A stretch of DNA of 64,000 nt from Xenoacremonium recifei (taxonomy: Eukaryota; Ascomycota; Sordariomycetes; Hypocreales; Nectriaceae). The stretch spans positions 434,001 through 498,000 of the forward strand of contig WOFQ01000009.1 in assembly GCA_012184525.1 (NCBI GenBank). The letters run 5' to 3'. Under the pieces are notes generated by a model, which worked only from the letters and a program-made list of their open reading frames with translations, was not told the origin of the DNA and searched no databases. How positions within the stretch are numbered: the first letter of the stretch is position 1; every line of letters starts with the position of its first letter. The position numbers were made by a program, and so were the translations under genes. Below are positions 9,600 to 21,091 of this stretch, piece by piece.

Positions 9600-11999
9600 G
9601 TTTGGGAACGTGGCGGTGCCACATGCGATGGACATTCATACAGAAGGCAAAAAAAAAAAAAGACAACAGAAGAGACTCCTCTGTGATTGTGATTGCAAGG
9701 TTCGACGTTGCGTGGGATAGGGTTGCAATGTTTGCTTTTGGGGTTCCTTTCGCTGTAACTGTTGACGTCGTAGCTCTCACAAGATAACCGACTGCAACAC
9801 AAGCAAGGTGGGGGAAGGGCGGGAAGGGCAAGAGACGTGAGAAGCAATAGGAATTGAGTCACTGAGAAAGCCATGTCAAAGAGGAAACCGAAGACACGTT
9901 GCTCAACTGCGACTATGCGTTGGTGGCTCGGGTCCGTTGTGTCACCAACAAGTTGCATTGTGCGTAGCGGTGATTCGTAAAAATCGATGCAACTCGAAAC
10001 GCGAAGAAAGAAGCATAAAGGCATTGCTGGACTTGAGTCTAGAGCTGTAGTACAACTCTGTCGGGCGTCTCTTAGCCTGCGGGAGGGGGGCTCAGCAATT
10101 GGGGCTTGAGGCACAGGAGCCACGTAGCCGTTGCTGCTGCTTTGAACCTGTTGACAGCTCAGTATTTGCTTGCTTTTGTTGTGGCAAATGCATACCAACG
10201 CCCCTGCTTCTATGCCTAACTGATGGACAAGTTAGAGTTGAAGCCAAGATAAAACAAGGCCGTCAGAAGCGCCCTTGGACTGTGTCAAGTCGGGCCCCAG
10301 ACGCTGTCTCCCGCCGCTAGATCCTGGTCTCGTCTGGGCCTCAAGATCGATACTGCAGGGTCAATGCTGTGAAACAGCCTTCACTATGCCGGACTCCGTA
10401 TCGCCACGCAGTGACATCCTGGTGGCTGGGTCAAGCCTCTGCGGCTGAGACAACGTGTAAGTAATGGAGTCCTGTTTGTTTCCGTCTGGATTTCGAAGTT
10501 GGAGCTTGGCGGCCGCCCTCCACGCGGGCTGGAACATCCAGCTTGGCAGATCGTTATGCCCCAAAGAGAGGCTGTCCCGTGTTTGGCGGATAGGCGCCGG
10601 GGATCATGGCGACTGAGCCGTGTGAGACATGCAGAAACAAGACATGCTGGCGGATCTGCCGTCCCGTGAGCAGCAAGAGGCGACGATCTTGTTTGACCGT
10701 GATGCAGGTGCTTTGACGGACGGGCGGGCGTTCAGAGGGAAGATCAGAGGAGTCACCTGAAGATGGTGCTGGAGGCTGAAAAGTCGCCCAGCTTGCGAAT
10801 GGAAGGCTGAGGATCGGCTCAAGTTTTTCCCGCCTAAGCCTTGGGAATGGGAATGGAAGTCGCAAAGGTGCCTCCTCTCGTACCTGCCTCCTGAAGCAGA
10901 TCGTCTTGAAACCCACCTCATGGCAGCTTCCCCTGTAAGGCAGCCTGGGCGGAGAACTTCACTTCCTCAAAACCCACCGCCTACCGGAGCATCCCGAGAA
11001 AAGCGACGCAAAAACGCTGCTGACGGCTCGAAAACTCGAAATAACCTCGCCGCCAAGTCCTGGGCTTGAGAAGGCGGCCGTGGATGCTCCCCGACTCCCA
11101 CATGCCAAGACGCGCCGCTTCAGGGGTCTCAACGGCGAGCGTCATGGCGGAGCAGATCCCCTGAAGGCCATCCCAGCATCGCCCAGCATTGCTCCCATGC
11201 CTTCTCACCAGCGAGCCAACTAGCTTGCCGGGGCCGACACGCCAGCGGGGTGCCAGGGCTTAAGCGGGTTTCACTCTTGCCAGGGCCCTCCGCCGGCTGC
11301 AACCTTGCGAACTGCAACCCTGAGCTCTACTCACAGCGTCTGCCAGAGGCGCTGCCCGATTCCTCTTTCCGCCATGTCTCCGACCCTGGTACGTCCGTGA
11401 ACCGGATGGACGGGGCGAGGTACCTGGCATCTGGCCCTGCTAGCCGTGCGCTTGGTTTGTACCATCCTTACGATGCGTCCGAGGCCGTTGTTAGTGACTG
11501 TGTCTCAGGCTGTCTGTCTGTGCAAAGCTTCTCGATGCTTTTGAGACCCGGCAAGGCCCCCCTCCCCAATGTGCCTGGACCCCTCGACATCCGGCAGGGG
11601 AGGGCTCAGGACTGGATCCGGAGACAAGGTTGTGTCGAGAAACACGGCTCTTTGTGTCTCTCCGTCCGCATGCCACGATGGAAGCGAGGGGGGACTACCT
11701 TGTCAACGGTGCATGGGACTTGCTTTTGACCCAATGTCTGAAGCTCCATCCACACCTCGACCAGATATATACTTCCCACTCCGTGCTGTGGCTGCTGTTC
11801 CAGAAGCTGCATCTCACCCAATCCTTGGAACCCTCCTTCAGCAGAAACCAGAAACGTCCTAAGTCACGGCGTAGCCGTTTGGCCTATAGCTCGCCGTCCC
11901 TGAGCTTAACGGCAGCCCATCCCAACGCCCCCATCAACCTCTGACACTCGTCTTCCCCTCCCTGCCGCCTTACCAAGCTATCTTGACTTTTTGGACGCC
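9600..11999. other. Gene-poor stretch, second half, ending in the USP1 leader
   Basis: No coherent exon was recognised. A 13-base A run lies at 9649-9661. The last few hundred bases become CT-rich before the start at 12000, as is usual for fungal leaders. The length suggests an extended regulatory region or an undetected non-coding transcript, but nothing in the sequence proves either. Confidence 0.4.
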
Positions 12000-14163
12000 A
12001 TGGCTCACATTGCCAACTGCATTGCTGACCTCGATGCGAGTCATATATCAAAGCCCTCCTCCCCGCAACCCCCCCATGAATCGGTATAGAGCTCTCCCAA
12101 CCCAATTGACCTCCCTACCCTCCGAAGATCTTAGCTCACCTGCTACGTCTTTCAGAAATCTTCACCTACGGTCTCGGCGGACAAGCCGTTCACCTGGAGA
12201 ATGCAACAGCCTGATACTCAACGGAAGTACCAGCTCTTCCCTCGGGAGAGACAGTTGCCGGTTCTCAACAGTGGCAAGTCTCTCGATCCCGAGAAGGCAT
12301 TTGCAGTCGCAATGTCTCAAGGCAACGAAAAGTCCGAGAAGCAGTCGACGACGGCTGGCTTGAGGATCCGAATCAACCAGCACAGCATTATGCGGAGGCG
12401 CAAAGTCAGCGTACCTGAAGTTGGACCAATGACCACGGTCCAAGAAGTTGCCATGGATTCCCGTAGGTCGAACCTCATATCTTGTTTCTGTAAGCCTTAA
12501 TTGACCATAGAAAATAGCTACTATCCCGGGTCGTCCACCACTGCACGAACGCTCCATCAGTGCTCCTGGGAGCGGAATGAGGAAGCATCAGCTGGCGGAT
12601 ACGTTTCTCTGTACGAGCCCCAGTGATGATGGTCACTCCGATATTCTTTCTGCCGTGGAAGAAGCTCTGAATAGAAACTCAGTGAAGAACCTCGCACCTC
12701 TGGTCATCCCCGAGACCAACTCGCCCACACCGAAGCTTCGCCGACAGCAGTCTCTTAGCCATGTTCGCTCTGGTAGCGACTCCCTACGAACTGCCCGTCT
12801 TCAGGAGTCTCCTCGGAGCAGGACTCCGCTTCTCACCCCCAACACATCGATTTCCGATCTTACAACGCCTCGATCTGCTGCAAGCACCACCGTCACCAAC
12901 AACACTGTACCTACCCCCATTTCAGCTTCCATTCTAGAGTCCCGAACGGCGTCGCCTAAACCCTGGGACCGATGCACTACACCTGTTAGCGGTGCCTCAC
13001 ACGGCCATCGAAGAGGGGCCTCAGAGTCTTCAACTTCGAGCATCATGGATCGCGGTCGTCCCCGGAAGAGGTCTGATGTGCGAAACAATAACGGACCTCT
13101 GTTGAAGAGAACTGGCTCGAAGCGCAGCCGGAGCACTGAGCGACGAGCATTTGAACAGCTGCCAAAGGGGTTCAAGCCTCATGATGCTGCCAAGAACATC
13201 GAGGCCTCGGAGCTTGAGAAGCTTCAGAGGCAGGCTTTTGGACAGGTCGAGCGCTTCGAAGTTCTCAAGACGGAGGATGTCGAACTTCTCTCTAAGGAGC
13301 TACGCCATCTTGACGAGAGGACAGAGTACCTTCGCAGAACGTACACTTCTCTACGAGCTGGCCGCCGAAACCTTCATTCCCGCATCTGCCAATATCTACG
13401 ATCCCCTCGCGTGGCTAAATTCAGTCACGACTCCATGTTGAGGCAAGAAGAGGCACTTGCTGAACTTGACGCCTCTATCGATGACTGGGTTGTGAAGCTG
13501 GAGCAGGCGGAGAACCGAAGGACGCGTGTCCGGCAGAAGCTCCTCGAGCACGTTGCTGCTGCTGCATGCTTGACTATGGAAAATTCGACTCCCACCCCCA
13601 ACGATGCGCTCCAACAGGTGATGAGCACGGTTGTATCAGGTGTTGGGAACATCTCGACGCCCCCGAGAAGCCCCACCAAGGCCCCTGCTTCTTCATCAAT
13701 TCATACCGCTAGCAACTCTCCTTCTCCGCAGAGGGTTGTTGCTCAGGTGCCTAGCACTATTCTGGAAGATCCTATCGTCGAGGAACCTTCCACTTCGGAC
13801 AAGGATGGCCGCCTGAGCACGGCTTCCTTGAAGCGAGGGGATGTCGAAAGCATTCGCATCTATGCCGGTGACGATGTGTACGCTCTTCTGGCTGATGTGG
13901 AAAACGAGATCACTAAGATGAGTTCTCCAGTCAATGAGAAGGACACTACTCAGAATTTCCCCGACGCCGAGAGGAAAGCCCTGCACAGGCAGCGGAGCCA
14001 TGAGATGCTCAATGGGCTTGCTGAATCGAGTCTTCCAAAGGATCAGCTTGCAACGGTGGCTCCATTGTCGCCTCCCGTCCCAACACCACCCTTGAAGATT
14101 GATGACGCAGCTGAAGATGGTCTGATTCTCTTGACCAATGCTGTTTTCAAACGGGAGAACTGA
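12000..14163 (+). CDS. Uds1-domain protein, up-regulated during septation (678 aa)
   Basis: Three exons: 12000-12083, 12156-12462 and 12518-14163. The second intron (gtaggt...tag) must use the TAG at 12515-12517 rather than the one at 12508-12510 to keep frame; this gives MDSPTIPGRPPLHERSISAPG. The Ser/Pro-rich N-terminal half has many SP/TP sites, consistent with CDK or MAPK targeting (inference). The Uds1 domain lies near residues 365-490, with LSKELRHLDERTEYLRRTY and SLRAGRRNLHSRICQYLRS. A predicted coiled coil follows (EEALAELDASIDDWVVKLEQ). Family knowledge: Uds1 proteins were named from fission yeast genes induced at septation. The C-terminus is disordered and ends VFKREN. It lies downstream of an unusually long gene-poor region. 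Confidence 0.85.
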
Positions 14164-14825
14164 ACCATGGATCTGTTTTGCTCTACCTGATACCATACAC
14201 CATAACAAACGATACAAACGCTGCAAGCGCACATACTGGCCTTTTTCTTTTTGTTTCTATTCATATCAACACGATTTCACGGCCGACCGTCTACAATCCT
14301 TCAGATACCCGTTCGACAATCCTTGACGGCTACTTCGACTTTCTTACGGCCGATTTGCATTAATAATGATGGCACGGCTTTAGCAGCAATTATCTCTACC
14401 TTTCGGCGTTTCCTTGCATTTACATCATCAGATCTTTGCCCTAACATTTCCCCTTTCATATCATGTAACCTTTCACAATAGCCCCTAGAGGGTAGCCTTA
14501 TCACATTTACTTTCATCATTCATTGTAACGTTTCCGTTGTTTCTCTGCGTTTGTTCTATCTTCATTTCCATGAGTTAAACAGTATCATTGGGAAGTAGGA
14601 GAAGTGACTTTCTTGTTTCGATCTTGGACTGTGTTTCTAGCCTGAAGCTACTAAGGAGGAGTGTGGCCCCGTAAGGGCAGGTTGTGAGGAATTGGGCAGG
14701 TGGAAAAGCAAACAGAATGTACACACTATCCCCCAAGGGATCTTGAAAATCTACTACTTTTTGGATATTTGGCAAAGCCTCCGAGTTTCTTGAAGCTGCA
14801 CAGGAAGGTCCATCTAACTGATAAG
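14164..14825. other. 3' region of the Uds1 gene
   Basis: A T/C-rich stretch without recognisable exons follows the stop codon and probably contains the long 3' UTR of the Uds1 gene. No canonical hairpin or repeat was seen. Confidence 0.4.
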
Positions 14826-15375
14826 CTAGGATTCCTGCTGATCCTGTTTCAGCAGCTCAGCTGCCCACTTGAGATGACGGTTCCAGCCCTTCGGGATAGC
14901 TTCAGGCACCGTCCCAAGCTGAATCTCAGAATCGACGGGCTCCTCAGCCGCACGGCGTTATGCTTCTTTTCGGCTCTCCGCATTTTCACAGGCAAAACGC
15001 GACGACCAAGACTCCGCGATAGTGCCGCCCTCCAGCCCAATGTGGAAGCTGTGCCAGGCTTGCAGCAGCTCGCCGCACACCAAACAAAACGGCTGCATAA
15101 GCACACCCCTGTCTGTGTCTTCCGTCATCACCGTCAGGGGCAAGGTGGGATTGCATCTGCTTCACCAACGGCCTCTACCTGCATGCAGGAGGTGGCACTC
15201 CTCGCACCAACAACAGCCCAACCTTCTTCACCAAGGACTCGACTTCGGCTCTCTGGACCGAACCAGCCAAGACCTTCGGCTTGGCGATGCTCAGCTGCTG
15301 CCAAACGGTCCGAAGTCTGGGACCGGTTCGTCGAAGAAGCTTGGACCCCCAACGGTTTGACGTGCGGCGGCGCGG
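14826..15375 (-). pseudogene. Decayed coding remnant, family not recognised
   Basis: On the minus strand a protein-like frame runs from about 15375, with SKLLRRTGPRLRTVWQQLSI and RAEVESLVKKVGLLLVRG, to an in-frame TAG at 15175-15177. The frame continues (RPLVKQMQSHLAPDGDD) and then must shift by one to enter TEDTDRGVLMQPFCLVCGEL and QAWHSFHIGLEGGTIAESW. A TAA at 14958-14960 interrupts that frame before EEPVDSEIQLGTVPEAIPKG and WNRHLKWAAELLKQDQQES, ending at TAG 14826-14828. Codon use (many G or C third bases) and composition look genuinely coding. I could not find introns of acceptable length that repair all three lesions, and no in-frame ATG was found upstream. The protein is unknown to me. 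It could instead be a live gene with an intron pattern I missed. Confidence 0.42.
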
Positions 15376-16213
15376 CTCTCGACGGGGTTCAGGGGTGTTG
15401 GTTGGTGTTGGGCTGGCTGGGCTGGATCGCGCGGTCTGGCTAGACAGCCACTAATCGCGGAGCTGAACGAACAATCCGTCGCCGGACGCTCTCGTCCTGT
15501 CTCCCACGTGGGAAAGCTTCTAGCTTGACGGACACGAACAATCTGCCTCGTATGACTATGGTGAGGGAGGGAGGGGGCAAATAATCTAGGGCCTGCGTTG
15601 GTGCCCGCCCTCACGGAAATTTGAGGATCTTTACATTAGTCGACGACGACGAAGTTCGTTCGTCCGGTCTCTAGCAGCCAACAACCACACACCGTTTACG
15701 CGGAAGCGCCAGATCTAGCCAGGGGCCTGGGGCACCCCGATAGGCGAGCTTCAATGGACGGAGAAACTGCGCGCCGTGAGCTGGCGAGGCCCAGACCATC
15801 GGGAACGAAGGCCCAGGTGGCTCCGTGGACTACGGCGCTTTCGATCCTTTTTCGCTTCAGCAAAAAAAAAAATGCCCGCTTGCGGTGCTGTATATTATAC
15901 ATGGTACGTTTGTGTCCATCTAGGTCTGATATAGTAGTAAGCCAAGCCATTCCTCCCCCGGTCTCGTGAGCCAAACAAGAAAAAACTGATGAACCTCATG
16001 GTCAGGGGAACGCCTGTCGGGCAGAATTATCCCGTGCCATGTGAGTGAGCTGTTGTACACGCCGCCCGCCCCCTGCAAACCCAAATCCTTTAAACCCCTG
16101 AGTCTTTCCGGTGGTAGTGTAGATCGCGCCCGTCGTCGTCGAGTCCTTCCTGGTATCTGATTCCCCTGTTCCCCATTACGCCCCGTCTCCCGAAAAAAAT
16201 AAACACCAGCACC
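15376..16213. other. Gene-free stretch between the remnant and the sorting nexin 3' end
   Basis: Only short unsupported frames are present. The part next to 16213 should hold the 3' UTR of the sorting nexin gene. An A run lies near 15860-15870. Confidence 0.4.
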
Positions 16214-19200
16214 TCAGTGCGTCACTATCCTCACGGCCTGCAGCATCAGCCCGAAGATGAGGCCCCGGGCAACCTCCTCGATCTGCAGGCAGTCGAACAC
16301 GCGGCCGAGAGCCTCGCCTGTCGCGGCCTGTCCCATGACGCCCATGAGCGCGGCGGGTACACCGCTGCGGATGAGCAGTCGACGCGCCTTGATACGCAGC
16401 TTCTCCTTCTCGTCGGCGTTCAGCGGCGCAGGCCAGGCGGCGAGCTCAGCCTCGGTGGGAAGCGTGTTCTCGCGCAGACGTCGCAATGATGCCGCGAGCC
16501 CGGCGTCAGACGTGTGTGCGTCGAGGACCGACTTCTGAATGATGGCCTGCACGGTCAGCAGCGATGGGTTGCCAGGCCGCAGGAGAAACGACTTGGCCGC
16601 TGTGAGCAGCGTGCGGCGGATGTTCCACGCCGAGGAGAGCGTGTACATCTCGTTGATGACGGCGAAGAGCAGCTCTACGGCCACTCGGGTCTCGCTCTCG
16701 GACAGCTGCGTGTACTGCCGCGCGGCCTTGGGAAGGCGCTTTCCGCTCAGGGGTGGCCCTGTAGGAGACGGCTGCGACCCCGACACGCTGCGTCCATGCT
16801 GCTGCTGCTGCTGATTAAGACTGTCGTTCATCTTCATCTGCAAGTCATCGCCTGTAGGCGAGCCGTAGTCATCGGTGATTTGATCCGGCGGGGGCGGCAG
16901 CTTGATGAACTCGAGACTGGCCGAGGACGCGGAGCGCATAGGCGCCAGACTCGGCGCACGGCTGTGTTCCCGGGACGGCCTTGCACTGGCCGGCACCGAG
17001 GATTGCGAGTCCTTGCGGTCGGCGCGGGCGAGACGCTGCTCCATGTCCGATTCGCTCGCCGAGTTGTAGCTGGGCCGACGCTCCATGGGCGCGATCTTCG
17101 TCGGCTGGGTTGAGATGACGGAAGATCGCTGGCTGTCAAGACTGTCCCGTGCGGACCGGGCCGCGGACTTGATGCTATCCGTCCGCGGCGGCGTGGACAA
17201 CGACAACCGGCTTGCACTCGTCGTCAAATCCACCGACTGGCTTGTCGACTTGCGGCTCAGGTTCGCAATATTGCCAAACACACCCGTGACGCCGCCCACG
17301 AACGTCTTCCCGCCCTCGACCGCCCCCTTGGGCGCCGTCGTCAGCACGTCCAGCATGCCCTTGCCGACAGCCTCCCACCCGAAGCCCGACTTGGACGCGC
17401 CGTGCGTGTGGCCCTGCGACTTCTCGAGGAAGCGCTTCATGCCCTCGCTCTCGGCCAGGCTCTGGTACCAGCAGGCGTCGCGCAGGTAGCGCTCCAGCTC
17501 GCCGCGCAGCGACTCGCGCGTGTGCACGCGCCAGTTGGGCAAGTCCTTGTGCAGCTCCGTGAAGGCCGTGGCGCCCGAGATGGTGGCAATGCGGCGCAGG
17601 ATCTCGTGTAGCGTCTCGAAGTCGGAGTAACGGCGCACGATCATCCAGCCCGGGTACGCAGCATTAGCAGGCTCGACTTGTACCCAGTAATCCCACGTAG
17701 GTTTCTGGCGGATGCGGCTGTTGTCGCCTCCTGCGTCGTCGTGTAGCGTCATGGAGGCGTTGTGAAGCGTGAGAGGCGACTTTCTCGGCCCGTCGTCCTC
17801 GGTGTCGTCAGTGGTCTGCCCCTGAGGCACGATCTGGTCGAAGCTCGTGAAGTGTGAGGCATCCGATTTCCGGGGAGATGAGTTGGAGCTTGATGAGTCC
17901 ATGGGTGATCGCGGCGTCACGGGCGTAGGTGCCGCGTCGCTCTTTGTAGAGAAGCCGTCGATGGATGGTGCAGATGGTGAGGGTTTATGTCCCAGGCTTG
18001 TAGATTCTGATGACAACTGAGAAGTCGCCTTTTGCACTTCAGACTCCGTTGACGACCGTTGACTGTTGAGCTGGGGAGCTTCCGACCTCTCCGTCACCGT
18101 AGACTCTCGCCTCCTGCGCTCCTCCTCCTCCTTCTCGAGCAGGCTGTTCATGCGCTTCATCTCCTCCATAGCCTCCTCCATCTCTTCCTCCGCGCGACTC
18201 AGCTTCTTCTTATGACCAGCCTGGTCCTTGCGGCTGGGCTTTGCGATGCCGACATTGCCCACGTTCCCATCCAGATCTGCGAACACATTATGCGCGGAAT
18301 CAGGGCCCGTCTGCATGCCGGAGTCGATAGCCTGGTTGAGGTCCGGTTCGCCGGCCTCTAGGAGATAGACAATCCACCCGTTGATCCAATCTGCCTGACT
18401 GCATCGTTGCAGCGTCGTCTCGAGAACCGAGTTGGCGAGGATTTCTCGTAGGAATATGCGCGCTGGGTCGCAGTTGTAAGAGTTCTTGTCGAGGAACCCC
18501 AGCAGGTCCTCGGCCACCATCTTAAACTTGGTCCCTTGTTGCCTCTGGTTCAGTAGGTTCGAAAGGTGGCAGTTCGGGTTTGAAGCAAGGTAGTTGTACA
18601 CGGCGTCCGCGGCAGTCATGCTGCTGTCAGGGGGGAGGTCGGAGAAGGCGGACGCCAGTTCGGACATGAAGACAATGACAATGGAAGAAGAGTTGGTAAG
18701 GAGATCGAGAAAGGCGTCGGCCGGGCGCTTCCGGCGCAGATGGTTGGATATGGAAATGATGTATGAAGTGAGTGTCTTTCGAACGGCGAGAGGAAAGGAA
18801 TGGTCGGTCGGGACGATGGGACTATACCACCACTTCACGTAGTCTCGGATAACAGCATCGACAAGCCCGCTCATGGCCTCGCGCGTCTCGGGGCGGAAGT
18901 CGTCAAAGACCTTGACATCGGTGTCATCGTCGGGCTTATCGTCGGTCATGGCCTCGGCCTTTCGCGTCTGCTGGTCCAGGTATAGGCGCTCGAGGATATC
19001 GATGCCCTTCTCGCCGCGCACGGCTTTCGCGACCTCGGGGTTCCTAGCTTCCCAGGAGATGAAGCCCACGACGCCGCCAAAGGCCCCGATCATAATCAGT
19101 CCTAGGCGTCCAAAGGCAAAGTATGTGACTGCCGCAAAGCCCACAGCCACGCCAGCTAGCGAGCTCGGTGTCGCGGTTGCGAAGAACTGCACAGCTTTTG

Positions 19201-19441
19201 TGACAAGACTATCCCCGTTCTCTTTCGAAGCTTGTATCGCCTCGTCGAGGGGCAGCGGCGACTTCGGTATGGGCAAGGGATCGTCGTTCAGCAATGGCTG
19301 CCCCTCGTCATCGCTTCTTCGTGGAAACGGCGATCCATTGAGCTGTGAGAGAGGCGCCGGCCGCGTCTTGTCGTCGACTCCTGTGGCTGTGGCCGCGCTG
19401 GACGGTTGGAGCGCGGCATCCCGGCGGAGCGTCGAAGTCAT
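16214..19441 (-). CDS. Mdm1-like sorting nexin: TM-PXA-PX-Nexin_C (about 1075 aa)
   Basis: A single long exon. After a disordered N-terminus, residues about 90-130 form a hydrophobic pair (SLAGVAVGFAAVTYFAFG, LGLIMIGAFGGVVGFISW) expected to anchor the protein in a membrane. The PXA domain follows (about 175-350, with DYVKWWYSPIV). An acidic/basic coiled coil comes next (EEEMEEAMEEMKRMNSLLEK), then a PX domain near 585-690 (VRRYSDFETLHEILRRI, LERYLRDACWYQSLAESEG). A C-terminal Nexin_C domain ends the protein. This is the layout of yeast Mdm1 and animal SNX13/14/25, though an RGS domain was not evident. Family knowledge: these proteins tether ER to vacuole/lysosome or lipid droplets and bind phosphoinositides. 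A CAG run encodes a short Gln tract. I chose Met at 19441; the frame stays open upstream to an ATG at 19834, which would add 131 low-complexity residues. Confidence 0.88.
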   Translation of the reverse strand: MTSTLRRDAALQPSSAATATGVDDKTRPAPLSQLNGSPFPRRSDDEGQPLLNDDPLPIPKSPLPLDEAIQASKENGDSLVTKAVQFFATATPSSLAGVAVGFAAVTYFAFGRLGLIMIGAFGGVVGFISWEARNPEVAKAVRGEKGIDILERLYLDQQTRKAEAMTDDKPDDDTDVKVFDDFRPETREAMSGLVDAVIRDYVKWWYSPIVPTDHSFPLAVRKTLTSYIISISNHLRRKRPADAFLDLLTNSSSIVIVFMSELASAFSDLPPDSSMTAADAVYNYLASNPNCHLSNLLNQRQQGTKFKMVAEDLLGFLDKNSYNCDPARIFLREILANSVLETTLQRCSQADWINGWIVYLLEAGEPDLNQAIDSGMQTGPDSAHNVFADLDGNVGNVGIAKPSRKDQAGHKKKLSRAEEEMEEAMEEMKRMNSLLEKEEEERRRRESTVTERSEAPQLNSQRSSTESEVQKATSQLSSESTSLGHKPSPSAPSIDGFSTKSDAAPTPVTPRSPMDSSSSNSSPRKSDASHFTSFDQIVPQGQTTDDTEDDGPRKSPLTLHNASMTLHDDAGGDNSRIRQKPTWDYWVQVEPANAAYPGWMIVRRYSDFETLHEILRRIATISGATAFTELHKDLPNWRVHTRESLRGELERYLRDACWYQSLAESEGMKRFLEKSQGHTHGASKSGFGWEAVGKGMLDVLTTAPKGAVEGGKTFVGGVTGVFGNIANLSRKSTSQSVDLTTSASRLSLSTPPRTDSIKSAARSARDSLDSQRSSVISTQPTKIAPMERRPSYNSASESDMEQRLARADRKDSQSSVPASARPSREHSRAPSLAPMRSASSASLEFIKLPPPPDQITDDYGSPTGDDLQMKMNDSLNQQQQQHGRSVSGSQPSPTGPPLSGKRLPKAARQYTQLSESETRVAVELLFAVINEMYTLSSAWNIRRTLLTAAKSFLLRPGNPSLLTVQAIIQKSVLDAHTSDAGLAASLRRLRENTLPTEAELAAWPAPLNADEKEKLRIKARRLLIRSGVPAALMGVMGQAATGEALGRVFDCLQIEEVARGLIFGLMLQAVRIVTH

Positions 19442-20507
19442 AGCGGGCGCTCGTCTGGTGCTTCGTCCGCAGAGCGCGGGATCGGACGGCGACTTCTGCT
19501 GGCTTCGAGACGGCGATGGGGGGATATCGTCAGCATAGCAGGGGCTCGCAGCGCAGAGTGGTGATGGCGATGAGGAGGAACAAGAAGAAGAAGAGTTGCG
19601 AGCCCTGCGTCTCTCTCCCGCACTCTGGCTGTTCGCAGCGGAATCCCCGGGCTTTGGCTGCGCTGCTCTGGGGTCGTCTCGCTGATCGTGTCTCTCTGGA
19701 ACGCTTGGGTCGCGTGCTCTGTTTCGTTTGTTGGAATTAGAGAGTTGGGGTTTCAGATGGGCGTGGACCATTCGCAGGGCAGGGCAGGGACAGATAATAG
19801 ATGGTGGTGGATTATACGAGCCCAGATCTTTCATTCAGGGGGGGTCTCGACTAAGAGCGCCGAGGTCCACACGAGGTCCCTGTCCGCGTCAACGCCCGTG
19901 GCTGTGACCTGGACGTGACCTGCCATGCGCTAGCAGGGGCGATCTGCCGCTGAGAGCAGCTCATTCGAGCGGGAGCCCGTCCGCTGTGGCGCCTGCTAAC
20001 AGCTCTAGCGGGGGGAGGGAGCTTCAGGGCTGGACTCGGGACGGCACTGCTGATAGTCAGCAGAAACAGATTGGATGCCAGCAGCTCAACCCTCGAAATC
20101 CTGCAGCTTCAGATACACGAACTGTCAGCACAGTCAGAATGATCTCGTATAGACTCTGCTTTGCGGTTGGTGATTATACTGGATTCTGGCGCAACCAATG
20201 CACTACTAATTGCTCCTGCCGATCCCTCTAATCGTCTCCGACCCTCCCGGGAACGGCAGTCGTCGCAAGCATCCCACTTCGCTAGCATCACGTGATCTGG
20301 CGTCACCCATTCAAGCTGGAGCTGTATCGCGTATCGAACGCGTTCCTCCACCCTTCTGGTCGCCAGGATTTCCCCTCCACTCCCTCCGATCTTGCCCCGG
20401 CCGGCCTGTCGCATTCTCAGACATTTGCGCCTAGGGAGTACCTTTTCTAGTGAATCCTTCATTGCGTCGCGCTCAATTACTGTCAATCGCAGCGTCGCAC
20501 CGCCACC
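19442..20507. promoter_or_regulatory. Divergent promoter region of the sorting nexin and PC4 genes
   Basis: About 1.07 kb separates the two divergent start codons. The first 390 bases are open in the sorting nexin frame and may be leader or an N-terminal extension. The rest has no recognised gene. Confidence 0.45.
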
Positions 20508-21091
20508 ATGTCCAAGTTCTCCAAGAAGCGCAGCGCGAGCTTCATCGACGATTCGGACGCCAGCGAGCCCGAGGTCCAGACCAAGACGAAGAAGGTCAGA
20601 AACTCTAGTGCTCCGGCTGGTGCAGAGGCGCAGGGTAAAGACGATGATGGAAATCCCTTTTGGGAGGTAGGCTAGATCATTGATGAGGCTATCGCATTAC
20701 ATTGCTGATGTTTGCGACGCAGTTGTCGAGCAAGCGACGAGTGGGTGTGTCGAAGTTCAAGGCCGCGACGTTTATCAACATTCGAGAATACTACGAGAAG
20801 GATGGGAAGACCCTACCGGGCAAGAAGGTCCCTATACATGCACAGCTCGGGGTATTTCTTATCGCTGACAGACAATAGGGCATCTCTCTCTCGGTCGAGC
20901 AATACCTAGCCCTTGTCAAGGCCATCCCCGGCATCAACGCAGCGCTTCGAGACCTCGGTCAATCGGTCGATGATATCGAGGAGGAAGGCGCCTCGTCCAC
21001 TGCCTTGATACCAGTCAAGAAGCAAAAGAAGGAGAAGTCAAGGTCGTCCAAAACCAACATTGAAGCTACGAGCGACGAAGATGAGGATTAG
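20508..21091 (+). CDS. SUB1: PC4/Sub1 transcriptional coactivator (158 aa)
   Basis: Three exons: 20508-20666, 20723-20827 and 20879-21091, with phase-0 introns of 56 and 51 nt. The second donor is a weak gtccct. The start has a strong context (gccaccatgt). The N-terminus is Ser/Lys/acidic (KKRSASFIDDSDASEPE), as in PC4. The ssDNA-binding core follows from about residue 54: VGVSKFKAATFINIREYYEK then KTLPGKKGISLSVEQYLAL. The family forms dimers that bind single-stranded DNA and assist RNA polymerase II initiation, elongation and genome stability. The C-terminal tail is Lys-rich then acidic (EATSDEDED) and longer than in human PC4, as in fungal homologues. Nuclear location is expected. Confidence 0.93.

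Noticed and set aside
9548..10198. 216-codon minus-strand frame in the gene-poor region
   Set aside because: It runs through the A13 homopolymer (a poly-Phe stretch), has no family motif and no coherent composition.
14700..15443. 247-codon plus-strand frame over the remnant
   Set aside because: The opposite strand reads as real protein with G/C third bases, so the plus frame is the shadow.
18873..19538. 221-codon plus-strand frame inside the sorting nexin gene
   Set aside because: It lies wholly antisense to a well supported coding exon and has shadow composition without motifs.
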